Positions 41,832 through 53,092 of a stretch of DNA of 64,000 nt are shown here, in pieces (position 1 is the stretch's first letter; every line of letters starts with the position of its first letter). The position numbers and the translations under genes are program-made. The notes under the pieces were generated by a model. It did no database searches, had not been told where the DNA came from, and saw only the letters and a program-made list of their open reading frames with translations. The DNA lies in the NCBI RefSeq assembly GCF_020360975.1, contig NW_025408677.1, forward strand, positions 248,001-312,000, in the 5' to 3' direction. The stretch is from Hirsutella rhossiliensis (taxonomy: Eukaryota; Ascomycota; Sordariomycetes; Hypocreales; Ophiocordycipitaceae).

Positions 41832-43082
41832 CTAGTCTGAATCTTCCTCGCTATGAGAAGAAGTATCGTCTTCGGCGACCTCGGCTTTAGTGACCGCTGG
41901 TCGTGACGGGGTCACGGCATTGACCTGAGTGCGTCGGGTCGTGTTTGCGGGTCGGATAGGCGCAGCCAATGGACAGCGCTCGATTCTGCAGTTGTCTCTT
42001 ACACAACGGAGGCAACGCCCTTCACGGTAACGGGCGTCCATCTCGGCCGGGTCGACCCACTTGGCACGCTTGCCCAACAGCGCTTGGTCTTCTGGTCGCT
42101 TGGATTGGTAACCATATGTGTTCTTATCACTGCGGGTGCGCGCAGCGTTCACTTTCGCGGATACTTGTAGAGTTGGTTCCCATTCCATCATATCCTCTCG
42201 TCTAACTTCGGTTTTCTGGCCAGACTGTTTCTGGGCAGCCTGGCCTCCATGATTCTGGTGGTTGTCATAGTTGTCCGAACTCTTTGTGTTGCCTCGAGGC
42301 CTTTTCCACTGACCCAATAATTCCATCTGGCTGCTCAGCGAATCGCACCTCCTCGCCAGCCCAACATAGCTGCTGATGGCAGAGGGGTCAGAGCCTATGA
42401 GGGCTGCTTTCATTTTATCGTTTAGTGCCTCCTGGAGTAGGAAATCTTGCTGTCATCTGGCCAATACTTGGCGTTGGCATTGGCGATCTCCTCTCAAAGC
42501 GGGGTAAAAGGACGTGAACGGTTCATTCTCTCCTTGCTTAATCGAATGCAGGTTGCGTGTAGCTCTCTACTTACGATCCCTCTCCCTATATAGCAATTCG
42601 AGGCGGTTGAGTAGTTCAGCAACATTGAACGTTTTCTTCTCGGTTTGCATCTCCACAAATGTGGTCACGTTGTCTTTAGCCTTGCCTTCTAGGCTCATGA
42701 AGATGTACATAAAGTGGCCTTCTGCATCTCCAAGGGCTTCTTTGTCGACTCGTAGCTTTCCTTCGGTTTCTAGTTTCCAGCTTCGCCACTGGGCCTTGTC
42801 GCCGCCGAATTTCGGTATGTCTCGTAATTTGGGGCGCTTGGTTGGGTGAGGGTTGTGAGTGGCGACCACACGGGTGTCCTCAATGGGGACAGCCGGGGTG
42901 ACAGATGGCGTTGGCTCTAGGAGTTCAGACGAACGGGCTTGCTGGTGTTGTTGGAGTTCCAGGGCAATAAAACGTTCTTCAAACTGGGTGTTTCTTCGGG
43001 AACTCTCTTCTCTCAGACTTCGTATCTCGGCAACCAGGGCGCTGAGGACGTCCGGCTGCATGTTGTTGTTATCTTCGGCCAT
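41832..43082 (-). pseudogene. Chromovirus Gag
   Basis: Capsid/nucleocapsid precursor. ATG 43082 gives MAEDNNNMQPDVLSALVAEI, a coiled-coil-like N-terminus, the basic TKRPKLRDIPKFGGDKAQWR segment and a capsid-like region ending LLYRERDRK at 42567. The frame is shifted between 42567 and 42413. The C-terminal part (42413-41832) has a Cys-rich knuckle CLRCVRDNCRIERC near 42015-41975, lacking the usual His, and ends in an acidic tail. An open frame extends upstream through the EDT repeat into the LTR, so the true start is not certain. Confidence 0.8.
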
Positions 43083-43127
43083 CGCGACTTCGCTGAACGC
43101 TAATAGTTCGACGGGACTCAGTTTGGT

Positions 43128-43199
43128 GTCTTCAGTGTCTTCGGTGTCTTCGGTGTCTTCAGTGTCTTCGGTGTCTTCAGTGTCTTCAATGTCTTCAGT
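43128..43199 (-). repeat. 9-bp minisatellite (Glu-Asp-Thr codons)
   Basis: Tandem GTCTTC(A/G)GT units between the LTR/primer site and gag. Read on the minus strand, they encode (EDT)n. Confidence 0.9.
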
Positions 43200-43200
43200 G

Positions 43201-43212
43201 ATCTTGATAGTA
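43201..43212 (-). promoter_or_regulatory. Primer binding site, self-priming type
   Basis: ATCTTGATAGTA on the plus strand, directly abutting the LTR at 43213. It is the exact reverse complement of TACTATCAAGAT at 43263-43274 inside the same LTR, about 59 nt downstream (in element sense) of a TATAAAA box. No tRNA match was needed. See findings. Confidence 0.8.
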
Positions 43213-43402
43213 TGTGAAAGGCCTCTAGTGAGTTGATACAACTAACTAGTCCCTATGCTGTTTACTATCAAGATAGAGAAGAAAGAAAGAAAGAAAGAAA
43301 ATCTACTACATGAGAGCACAATAGCATTTTATAGCTTCGAGCCAATGGAAGGTTCTAGAAGCTAGGCGGCGCAGCCGCCGTTAAAGCGGCTTGCCCGTTA
43401 CA
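43213..43402 (-). repeat. Chromovirus 5' LTR with promoter
   Basis: 190 bp, TGTGAAAGG to CCCGTTACA on the plus strand. In element sense it has GCTATAAAATGC, then a pyrimidine tract (TTTC)n, then ATCTTGATAGTA as the likely transcript start. Confidence 0.95.
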
Positions 43403-43407
43403 CCAGC

Positions 43408-44590
43408 ATCAACAGAGGTCTTCTCGACTACTTCCTGAAATGCGTTCCAAAACACAGTCTAGAGCTTCATTTTCAACGATTTAATTAACCTTTTTTATTT
43501 GTCTGTAAAATGAACAAGATTATACATATACGCTGCTGAGAGAGGCTGAATAACGATGCATCAAGGGTTGCAGCCGATGAGTGGAATGAGGAGGAAACAC
43601 CGCAGCGATCATCCGGTGCCCGTCACACCACTCCATAAAATCCATAATAAAATGTTTAAGTGGCCACAGGTAACGAAAAGGCGAAAAGAACGACCGTTTC
43701 GAGCTTCGCCTTAGTAAACCGGTCCAACGTACTGACGAGCTGCTCCTTTCCAATATTGTGATTCATCCACCTCGTTTTTGACGTGTTAAAAATATTTATT
43801 GACGACTTGATTCACGTTTCACCAACCAAAAGTCCAGGGTTTGTGCTGGCTTGTCTTGGTGGATGAGAAATGGGGGCAGCGATGCCATCTCTTGACTGAC
43901 GCACATCTTGAACGTAGTGGAGGATGGGTTGCCATTTTTTGATACGCCGAGCAATTTTGCCTTGTTTTCTTATATTAAGAGGAATAAAATGTTCGTTCAA
44001 ATGCTCGCAAGGAATAGAAAGCTCTTTTCATCCATGTTATACATGTTTTAGGGCAGGGTGTCGAGTTTCTCAATTTTCGTGCGCGTCTTTCCTTGTCAGG
44101 TGTGAAAGGGGAGCCTCGCGCACTGAAGTTCAAGCTAAAAATAAACCTTACATTCAGACGCATGGGTAGGTTCTTTTCAGAAGATGCTCGTACCGTCGAA
44201 TCACGTTCAATCTGGCTCATTACGGGTGCGTAGAATGAGGTTATCCAGGTCGCCCTTCCAACCCCCATTTTTGGCAGTATCCTGAGCCAAGTTCCGCACT
44301 ATGGATATAATAGGGAGAATCCCACATGATTAAAGCCTAAGATGAAAGTCAATAATGTTCTGTTTTTGCTGTGTTGGCCGAAATGACTTACACAATCTGT
44401 CGGCATCCTATTTTGGCCGTTGCTTGGTTTGATGTCAGCACCGCAGCGCACTGCCCACTAGATAAAAGTTCTAAATATATCCTAGACTTTCACTGCTTCT
44501 GATAATTCAGGAACTCAAGTGATACGTCAATTGGCACCGTGGTTGTTGAGCTATCGTCGATTGATGTTGAGCGTGCGAAGTCGCCACAAT
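43408..44590 (-). pseudogene. Fot1/pogo transposase, N-terminal and catalytic part
   Basis: DDE-type transposase of the pogo/Fot1 class, encoded on the minus strand to the right of the chromovirus. NMYNMDEKSFLF near 44060-44025 matches the first catalytic Asp block of the family, and FIMDFMEWCDGHRMIAAVFP followed by PPHSTHRLQPL near 43650-43560 matches the region of the third catalytic residue. Frames are broken by stops and shifts (for example a stop just before NMYNMDEK). The inverted repeats are intact, so the element could still be mobilised in trans by a related transposase. Confidence 0.8.
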
Positions 44591-44633
44591 CCGGCAAGTC
44601 GCCAGATCCGGCAGATCACCGGGAAATCCCTTA

Positions 44634-44717
44634 CTGAGCAATCGCAGGCAACGTTAAATTCGCGCGACAAGGAGGCGGTCCTTGCGGCGGGGAGACAAGA
44701 CGAGCCGCTGTCTCGGA
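44634..44717 (+). pseudogene. FAR1/MULE transposase, resumed fragment
   Basis: Continuation of the MULE frame after the pogo insertion (TEQSQATLNSRDKEAVLAAG), ending where the next inverted-repeat element starts at 44718. The rest of the MULE is missing. Confidence 0.7.
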
Positions 44718-44863
44718 CAGTGTGGCTAACAGACAGACCGTCTGACAGACCATGTTCAGACCGCAGACCGATCGACCGGCAATTGTCATCAGACCGACCG
44801 ACCAGAGCAGCCGGTCGGTCTGAGTGGTCTGGGTGGTCTGGGTAGGCTCACTTTCCAGGGCTG
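44718..44863 (+). repeat. Left part of a CAGTG-type TIR element with GACCGACC repeats
   Basis: Starts CAGTGTGGCTAACAGAC, the inverse of GTCTGTTAGCCACACTG at 55299-55315. The interior is made of GACCGACAGACC-like short repeats. CAGTG ends are typical of hAT elements. Helitron C begins at 44864, so it lies inside this small non-autonomous element. Confidence 0.7.
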
Positions 44864-45104
44864 TGCCTTGAGGAACGAAAGGCCTTCTAACGTGCCCCGC
44901 AGACCCCGCCCTCTCCCCCCAAAGGTTCTCCGCCCCTTGATTGGTCCCTTGTGATTGGTCCCTCCTTGCCTCCCTCCTCGTTGGTCGCTGCCCTTCCCCC
45001 GGCTTCTGTTGCCTTTTCGCGTGCCTTATCCCACCACTAGGCGCCTCCCACCCTGTCTGCCGCCTGCCGACTCTTCCCGCCTGCCGAACTCTTCATCGCG
45101 TCAC

Positions 45105-47527
45105 CTAGCCCGGCCGCCTTGACTCTTCAGCATCACCGTCCAGCCAGCGCAACGCCTCCTCAACGGTCCTCTCGCTCAGTACCTCGAGCCTGGCCTGTGC
45201 GGCAGTCATCTCCTCGGGGACCCGGTTGCCCACCAAGTCTCTGTCCCGCACCTTGGACACGAGCATGATGCCGTCTAGAGTTCGGCAGCGCGATAGCTGC
45301 ACGTACAGGCCGTACGGGTCGCACTGCGAGGCACCACCGTTCCATCCATCTTCGTCGTCCGTGTCCTCGCAGCTCGAGGGCCACGCGCTCCAGCGTTTTG
45401 CCCTGCACCTTGTAGTCCGTGCACGCGAACGCTGCTGCGCACGGCAAACCCTTTCGGCTGACGTCGTTGCGTTGCCACGGCCTTTTCGCTGGCACTGTAT
45501 CTTAACGGTCATGGGTGTCAACAAGATCGTGCCCGGCGGCATCCCGACGAAGTGGAGATATCTCGTCGTCTCCGATTCGAGAATGATCCCGCCGGCGGCC
45601 CGAAGTGGATCGTCATATCGGCCGAGATCCGATGCCCCGGGTACGCCTTGTCGACAATGACCTCCACCGCCGAGTAGCTCGCGCCGTTCACTAGCTTCAG
45701 CCCCTGGTGGGTGTTGTGGTTCACGACGATGGGCATCCCGGCCACGAACATGAAGACGGCCGGCACCGGGATCGCGCTATCGTCGCCCTGGTTGAGTATC
45801 ATGATCGCCTCTTCCTCCGTCGGCAGCTCCTCCTTCCACTTGTGCTCGGAGATGAAAATGCGCATCGTCGACCGCTGCTGGACCCGGAACGCCAGGCTCG
45901 CCTCCATGTTCAGGTTCCACCGATTCCTATTGAGCGGCGTCACCACGGTGATGCCCGTCTCCCAAGGATCCGCCTTCCTCCCGGTAGCACCTTGAGTTGA
46001 GGAGGTTTAGATCCGTCCGATCCTGCACGCCTAGACGGATCCGCTTCAGCAGCCTCTGCAGCTCCGGGTCGCCGGCGGCGCGCATCTGCTCGTCCAGCAT
46101 GACGACCGTCGTGAACCTCTTCCACAGTGCGTGCGCTTTGTCGTGCTGGTGACGCTGCTCGGCCTTGAACGAGTTGTCTACGTCCCACGAGATGGCCGCG
46201 CTAGGCAGGACGATCGACCTCTCTTGGACCGGCCGGAACTGCTGAAAATCTCCGCAGAAGAGGACGATGGGGATCCCCCCGAAATCTTGCCGCGATCCGC
46301 GAAGCCGGCGAAGCCGCTCGTTCACGGCGTGCAGCGTCCGCGCCCCGAGCATGCTCACCTCGTCGATGACGAGCACATCCTTCTCCTGCCAATCCATTCG
46401 AGACTGGCCGTGGATGAACCGCTCCGCCTGTTTCGGCAGCCGCACCGTCAAGGTCTTTGACCATGTTCGCGCCCCGCCCCTTGGTCTTTAGTGAACCCGC
46501 AGGCGGAGTGGATCGTGATGCCGTTGATCCGCGCCGCCGCAGTCCCCGACGTCGCCGTGATCAGCAGACGATTCGAAAGGCTCTTTTTACTGAACAGCTC
46601 GACGAGTGCCTCGATGATTCGCGACTTGCCGGTACCGCCCTCGCCACCGACGAACTGGCGCAGCTGGCAGGCATCGCCCCCGTCGGTCTGCTGCATCAAA
46701 TCGAGCTGGCGGCATATTATCAGAAAAGCGATGGACTGCCTCTTGTTCAGCGTCAGCCGTGTTGCCAACACCTTGCCCGCCGCGAGGAAGGAGGTTGATG
46801 GGCCAAACTGAACGTCCATTCCCGCCCCTGCGTCGATAGCGGTCTCGTCGGAGTCGGCCATCGTCATTTCGACCTCGTCCTCCCGAAACCGGTCATCACC
46901 CTTCGCAACGCTGCGCGGCGATCGCTTTCCCAGGCGGCGGGCGTGCTTTGTATCCCTGGATCATCCTCTCCTCTCCTTCGAGGCACTTACCTGCTGCGAC
47001 TTGATAGCCTTGACCTGATCCTGCGGCGGTAGTGCGGCCCGGAAAATACCCGCCCTGGCATGCTTAACCGCCTCTCCCTCGTTCGATCAGCGCCGTGGCC
47101 TCGAGCTCGGCCGTCGAGCGCAGCGCCGATTGCTGAAACCGACAGAGCTGCTGTATCATTGCCATGAGCTCCGGCGACTTGGCCGTCACCTGATTCGCTC
47201 CCACTGCACCTCGGACGACGTCGATGAGCCGCGTTGCGTCTCCGATGCTGTTGGGCTGATATGTCGCTGCAGACTCCGCGCCCGCCTCGCCTGCTCCACC
47301 CTCCTCGACGTGTGCGACCGTCGGGTCGCCATCGCCGGACGAGGCTGCCCATTGCTTGGCGTCGCGTTTTGCGTCTTCGGCGGATCGTCGAAGCAGCTGC
47401 ACGTTGTCGACGAGACATGATATTCTCGGGGCCATAGCGTCTCGAGCCCGCGCCCAGATGCTGTTGATCTCACCTGTTCCTTCGCCCAGGAAGGACTCCA
47501 CGGCACGAACAGCGCAAGATGCTGCAC
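45105..47527 (-). pseudogene. Helitron C Pif1-family helicase region
   Basis: SF1B helicase part of Rep-Hel. On the minus strand: CRFQQSALRSTAELEA near 47100; RQFVGGEGGTGKSRIIEAL (intact Walker A) near 46660-46615; ATSGTAAARINGITIHSACG; then, after a shift near 46450, DWQEKDVLVIDEVSMLGART (Walker B) near 46370; FCGDFQQFRPVQ near 46250; VMLDEQMRAAGD near 46100; a shift near 45960; VVTPLNRNRWNLN near 45920; GMPIVVNHNTHQGLKLVNGA; a shift near 45600; FACTDYKVQGKTLERVALEL near 45410; and YVQLSRCRTLDGIMLVSKVR near 45290. The individual motifs are intact, and the breaks are all small indels. Confidence 0.88.
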
Positions 47528-47536
47528 GGCTGCCCT

Positions 47537-50500
47537 TCAGGGGTGGGTTAGCCTCTCCGATAATGCCCGCTGACAGAGCAGTTGCCATACACACCTCCGG
47601 TAGCACGACTCGTCATCGTAGGTGAAGTCCTTGCTCAGGTAGCCGTCGAGGCAGACGGTAGCGTGCTTGCCCGGCCGCCTGAGCACCTGAACCCAGCGTC
47701 GTCCCGGCGCCCATCCATCCTCGAAAGACATCTCCCCGCCGCCCAGCTCTCGTCGTTGCCGATGCGTTTCAGTCTGACGATCGATATGTAGTCATACAGG
47801 CATAGGCCTTTCAGCAGCTCTCCCGGTGCTGGTACGCCTCGACGTGGGAGATTCTCAGGCCTTCTTCTTCGACGACGACCGACTCATCCAAGGTGTCATC
47901 CATAGCCGCAGCGCCACTGGCTTCTCGGAGATGCCGCCATCGCCGAAAGACTTCCCAGTACAGCAGAGAACAGTTCAGGTACGCCCACGCGCTGCTGTCG
48001 GTGAACTCGGCCGGATATCCGAGAAGGTGAGCGACGACCTCGACCTGTGATAGCGGACGCTCCGTGAACACGCGGTTCGCCACTCTCATCAGGAACTGTC
48101 GCGTCCTGTTCCCTTGACAGGGTCATCGGTGGCAGCGTCTCCGCCACCGTCCCGCCCTCCGTTGGCCGTGCCATCACCTGTTGAGGCGGCCAGGAGCTCG
48201 GCCGCGGCCGCCACACGCTTCCACACCGGGTCCTCCACCTTGGTCGCGTAGTTCGTGACATAATAGATGAGGGCCATTGTCTTGCGCTGCGTCGCAATGA
48301 AGGAAATATCATGGTTGTGCCGGAGCCCGACAGCAATAGCCTCGTTCCATCGATTGACCATGCTGTGTGTCCTCCGGATCTGCAGCACCCCGTCTGCCGT
48401 GAGGGCGGTCTTGTCGACTAACCTCCATGGCGCCTTGAACCGGCAGAGGTCCCTTTCCGCCCTCCTTTGCCCAAGGAATACTTCACACAGGTCGGGCTAT
48501 GCGTGTGCACCTGCGTCGCGCCGGCACAGAAGTTGGCCTCCTCGATAAACGCGGCCGAGAACTGCGCGGCGTTGTCCAGCAGGGAACCAATACCGCCCGT
48601 CACAGATCGCTCCGCTTGCACGGCGCAAAAACTTTCCTGGTCCAGATCCTGCCTTGCACGTCAACCCGGCCCCACTTGGCCATCAGAAGAGTACTTCAGG
48701 CTCCCGGTGGCACATCTTAGGTAGGCATTCTTACCTCTGAGAAGACGCTATCGATGTATCGGACAATTCGCTCGCGATACGCCGCCTGATCCTCCCCGTG
48801 GATGTCGGCAAGCATCGAGCTGAGATGCGCGTTCCCGTGCAGCCAGAGCAAGCCGTGAACATGAAGCGCCCTCGTTCGTTCGTCTCCACGGCGCCATAGT
48901 ACTTGCCGATGCGCCCGAATACCGACTCTTCACCGACCTTCACGTAATGATCGAAGAATAGCTTCATCTCGCGGTGGAAGAACACGGCCGAGCTCATGGG
49001 ATCCGATATCGCCAGCCGTGCCCGCTTATACGCATCCCCAAGGCCTTCTAAGAACTCCTCGGCCGCGTCGGGATCGCGTGTGCGGTATGCCGCCAGTCGC
49101 AGCTTCACCGGGTTCGTAATGTCGTTCGGGTTGATGGTGAACCAGATGGCCGGCACGCCATATCCGACGATGAGCGACTGGATTTTCCGCCGCATATTGA
49201 GACGGACCTCTCGACATGGGCTGCCGGTGGCCGTAAAGCGAGAGGCTCCTGAGAAGCTCCTTCACGTCACCATCGGTCGTCTTACCCGAGCTCTCCAACT
49301 CGACCCTCGCCGCCGCTAGCCTTTCTGTGGTCATCGAACGCACGATGCGCTCTACCTTGCGGAAGTTCTTCCTCCCCACACTCAACATGCTGACCCGGCG
49401 GTTCCTCGACCGCACCCCCATGTTGAAGACGAGAAATGCGAAGATGTGGTGCAGTGCAAATCGACCACCATGGCGCCGGAGCACGATCTCGGCCCACGCC
49501 TGAAGGTTCAAGCTTCGAGACGATACGGGGTCTCCCGCGGCCGCCTCTGCCTCGACAGCCCTGCCTCGCAAGTTGGCCGTGACCTTCCCGCGTCGACCAT
49601 GGTCTCTTCAACCAGCCTTGGTCCCCAACGCCAAATGGGAACAGGGTCGGGAACGTCCTGGCAAAGAAGGACGCCTCAAAGGAATCGGTAAACTCACCCC
49701 CGCGAAACCCGGATGTATGGCTCACAACCACCGTCGCCACGCCCCGAACCCCGGCTAGGGACCCGACCCACGCTCGGGCCCGCACGGCCGTCGTCGGCAC
49801 CTTCACCAACAGCGTCACAGGCAAACTGCAGCTTCTCCACGTCCGCGACGTCTGGCGGTCCGTCGAGCGCGAACATGCCAGAAGACGTCACCTCGTTGAT
49901 CGCTGGAACGTTCTGGTCGGGGCAGGCGTCACTTCCATCGCGAACCGCGCCTTCTCCGTTGGGCCCGTGACCTTCACCCTGGCCGCCGGCTTCTTGTCCT
50001 TGGTTGAGCAGGGCGAAGAGCTCCTCGATCTCCACCGGCCCTCCTCGTCCATGGCGCGTTCCGTGGGCGGCACAACGTGCGCCGTCCGCGCTTTCTCCCA
50101 CCCAGACGGCTCGTTCCGCTCCATACGATCGCACACCGACGACGGTACCCCGTGTATCGAGTCTCCCAGCTCTCCATCTCCGCCGCGTCGATCTCGATCT
50201 CGGCGTAGTGGGGGTTGTTCCGCTTCAGCCAGACAAGGGCCCTCTCGACCACCCGCCGCCTCACCGACAAGAGACTCGACAGGTCGCTCGGTGCCGGCTT
50301 CTCCGCGCCCTGCCACGAGATGTGGATCTCGTCCAGTGCTTGCAAAGGGGTGCGGGAGCACTTTGGTGGCCAGCTCCTGCACATTGTTCGGAAACACCGT
50401 GATGTGGCCCTGACATGCCTCGGATACTTCACGCTCTGCCTCTGCCCGCCCGGAATGCTATATCTCGTGACAAACCCGTAACATGAGTTCAGCGAGATGA

Positions 50501-51797
50501 GCTTCTCTTCGACCGGCGTCAGTCCCGAGCTCATCGGGGAACATGTGCTCGCAGCCAAGGCGACTGTGAAGGTGGATCGCCGGCGACAGGCTCCTGCGCG
50601 CCAGGCATCGGCCACACTCGGCGCACACCGACACGGACTCGCCCTCGGAAAGCAACTCCGGCATGAAAATGGTGAGCGGCCGCCCTTTGGTACGCAACTT
50701 GACAGCCAATGATCCCATGTAATCTCCCTCAACTCTCCTCTCGTACACTTGCGGTAGCACACCATGCAGGTCCGTATCGGCAACGTGCTCGCATCGTGGA
50801 ACGCCTGATAGAAGTCTCGCACCGTCGACACCTTCCTCTCGAGCGGTATTGGCGTGCACCACGTCTGATCGTTAGACAATCTCTCCTTCAAGGCAAAGTC
50901 TTCCTCCAAAAAGCGCAGCACACTCGCCAGGTCTTCGGCCTGCAGCTCCCGTCTCCTATGCCTTCCGATTCCACTTCGGACCTGTTTTATCGGGCGCCCA
51001 TCCCGGCTAGGAAGACGGGCTCTCTTCTCCGCCTCCGGGACTGCCTCTGTCCGCGCAGCGAGCCGTCCGCTGCCTCTGCTGCGCCATCGTCCACACCCAC
51101 CTGTGCCCTTGGCCGCCGAACCGGTCCCCGACGGAGCTTGGGCAAACCCCATGCAATCGATGCTGCAAATTGCGCCGTTCGTCTTAGGTCTTGGAAAGTC
51201 GTATCCTTGGGCTGGATAGGTCGGAGCGTCGGTCCCTTTCGAACGAACACCCGGGACACCGCCGGTCGCCGCCTTATCTCCCTGCCCGTCACCTTCAGGA
51301 CCCCTCTCCTGGGGCAAAAACGGCCGATGAAGGGGTGGACTGTTAGAGCCCACTGCCCCCTGGTCTCCACGTTCTGTAGGCAACACGAACCTCGGAAGCG
51401 GACTCGGTGACTGACGTTGCGCGGAATTTCCGCTGCTGACCAAATTACGGGACTTCCGTGCTCTGCTTGACCGCAAACCGCCTCGCGGCGGTCTTCTCGG
51501 CAGTGACTTTGCGATCGCCTCTGCATGCTTTCTCCATGCGGTTTCTTCGACCGCAGACTGCTTAGGCTGAATCAGCCGGAACGTTAATGCTTCATTCGCC
51601 ACTGATCTGTATCTCCCGAACCGCCCCAACCTTGTCTCCCGTGCTCCGTGCCCTTCTCGGAGTTGCCCTGTATCATCTCCGCACCCCGAAACAGGCACTC
51701 CCCCGTTCCTACCCTCTTCTCCATCCTCGACTGACAACGAACAGGCTCCACGGTGAGCGGCCGCCTCGCCTAGCTTCCCTGCAGGACTGTCCGCCAT
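47537..51797 (-). pseudogene. Helitron C Rep nuclease region
   Basis: Start ATG 51797 (MADSPAGKLGEAAAH). A single open frame of over 600 codons covers the disordered basic N-terminus, LASVLRFLEEDFALKERLSN, the paired Cys motifs and the DUF6570-like block to about 50000. Then come the Helitron-like N block (FPTLFPFG, FAFLVFNMGVRSRN) near 49680-49430, the Rep block AIWFTINPNDITNPVKLRL near 49150, KYYGAVETNERG, the HUH motif ALHVHGLLWLHG near 48870-48835 (reached only after a one-base shift), an 86-bp intron 48649-48734, and the tyrosine motif YYVTNYATK near 48275-48240. It has all Rep motifs of an autonomous element apart from the indels. Confidence 0.88.
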
Positions 51798-52317
51798 GCT
51801 ACTGCCTCCTCGACGTCGACTAGCGTGGATTGGCAACAGGCTAGAAAGTTTTGGCTCCGGAGCACTTCCACTTGGATAATCTCGCTTCTTGGCGTACACT
51901 ATTTCTTTCCGAGTGGGAAGCTTCCTAACGATCACTACTCTCATGGCCGTGGCGTTTCTTCCTTATAATGCTTGCCTATGGTACCGAAGCGATGCAATAC
52001 TACTACCCCTTTGTAATCCCCATTTACCCTCCCTATGTGCGTCCACCGTCCCGGCCTCGGCTGGTCTCCACGTGCGACCTGCTACCCCAGCTTTGCCAAA
52101 GGCGGCCCTTCCATCGCCGTGCTCTCTTTGCGCACTCCAGCGAATCCTGGCTACTGCCGACCTCCGGCACATGGGGTGGCCGCGCCAACCGCCCGCCGCA
52201 CACTTCCAACCATACTCTCGGCCCTTCCAACGCCGTCCCACCCACCTTGCGCATCAGTTGCTCCATCAATATCTGCCACTCCACCTCGTCGAGCAACAGC
52301 CAAAAGGCTGCCGGCGA
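51798..52317. promoter_or_regulatory. Divergent promoter region of Helitron C
   Basis: Spacer colinear with 24776-25310 of Helitron B. Inferred to contain promoters for both directions; no defined motif is claimed. Confidence 0.4.
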
Positions 52318-52447
52318 TAACATGTCCACGGTGTCCTCGTGCAACCGGACTACCCGGCTAGGTTTGCTCCCTCGCCACCACCAACGTCGCATCAACGGCC
52401 TTCATGCTAAAGCGACAGCCAGGATCCCCCTGCCTGTCCTCTTGTAG
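52318..52447 (+). pseudogene. Decayed duplicate of accessory-gene 5' block (Helitron C)
   Basis: Reads MSTVSS, then RINGLHAKATARIPLPVLL and stop. Counterpart of 25311-25436 in B, and derived from block 1 of the accessory gene that starts at 53093. Confidence 0.65.
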
Positions 52448-53092
52448 TCACTAGCCACCGGAGTTTCGACTTGCAACCCCTCTTGGAGATTTCTCGTGAC
52501 CAACTCGCATCCTCCTCCTCAGGTCGTCCCCTATATCCGACTTCACCGTGTCCCAATAGTGGACTCGACACGGTCGGCACCCGCCTCGCTCAGCCGCACG
52601 CAATGCCCATCCAACTACCGACGACCGTCAAAAAGGGACCCCTGCAATACTACCATAACCTCTTTCTTTCCTTCACTCTCATTCGTTATTGTCGCCTTTG
52701 CTATCTACTCCATGCAACGATGACACCGAAGGGTACTGCTGGACTTTCTTTCTCCGCAGACTTACCCACACTAACCTTACTGTTCGCCGACCTCCAACTT
52801 CTCGCGACATAGTCATCACCCCTACTCAACTTCCAACCCCCGGCTCCCTACTTCACTCACGACCATAGAACCAGATGGTCGAGACTGTTCAAGAACCTCG
52901 CCAGCTCATTCCCGCATACCCCCGCTTCTGATCTATCACCTAGGTAGCATTCTCTGACTCTTAAGTCTCCCCGACCCTAGCCGCGAGCCCTCTTTCGAGC
53001 AGCAAGAAAACCTGCTTTATAGGATGCCCACCTCCACTCTGCGTAACCCTCATTTACACTTCCACGGTGACTACATCTGCCATGTTCTCACG
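52448..53092. other. Spacer between duplicate and accessory gene, Helitron C
   Basis: Colinear with 25437-26075 of B. No gene is recognised; it probably contains decayed accessory-gene sequence and the promoter. Confidence 0.45.

Larger units (their letters stand above)
37946..43402 (-). mobile_element. Ty3/gypsy chromovirus LTR retrotransposon
   Basis: A 5457-bp element with two 190-bp LTRs, flanked by the 5-bp target duplication CCAGC (37941-37945 and 43403-43407). Coding order on the minus strand is gag, protease, reverse transcriptase, RNase H, integrase and chromodomain, the chromovirus arrangement. The LTRs differ mainly in an A-rich/GAAA tract and a few bases, so insertion was fairly recent, yet gag and pol carry several frameshifts. 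It lies inside the Fot1/pogo element. Confidence 0.96.
37047..44631 (-). mobile_element. Fot1/pogo (Tc1-mariner) element, split by a chromovirus
   Basis: Ends are perfect inverted repeats over 27 bp starting AGGGATTTCCCGGTGATCTG (37047 rightward, 44631 leftward), with weaker similarity to about 41 bp. TA flanks both sides (37045-37046 and 44632-44633). Removing element plus one TA joins the MULE reading frame (GGC TCT AAT ACT GAG), which proves the insertion. Without the inserted LTR element the length is about 2.1 kb, normal for Fot1-like elements. Confidence 0.93.

Noticed and set aside
46900..47000. An intron in Helitron C at the GTAAGTGCC near 46990
   Set aside because: The A copy reads straight through the same place in frame, so the break in C is better explained by an indel.
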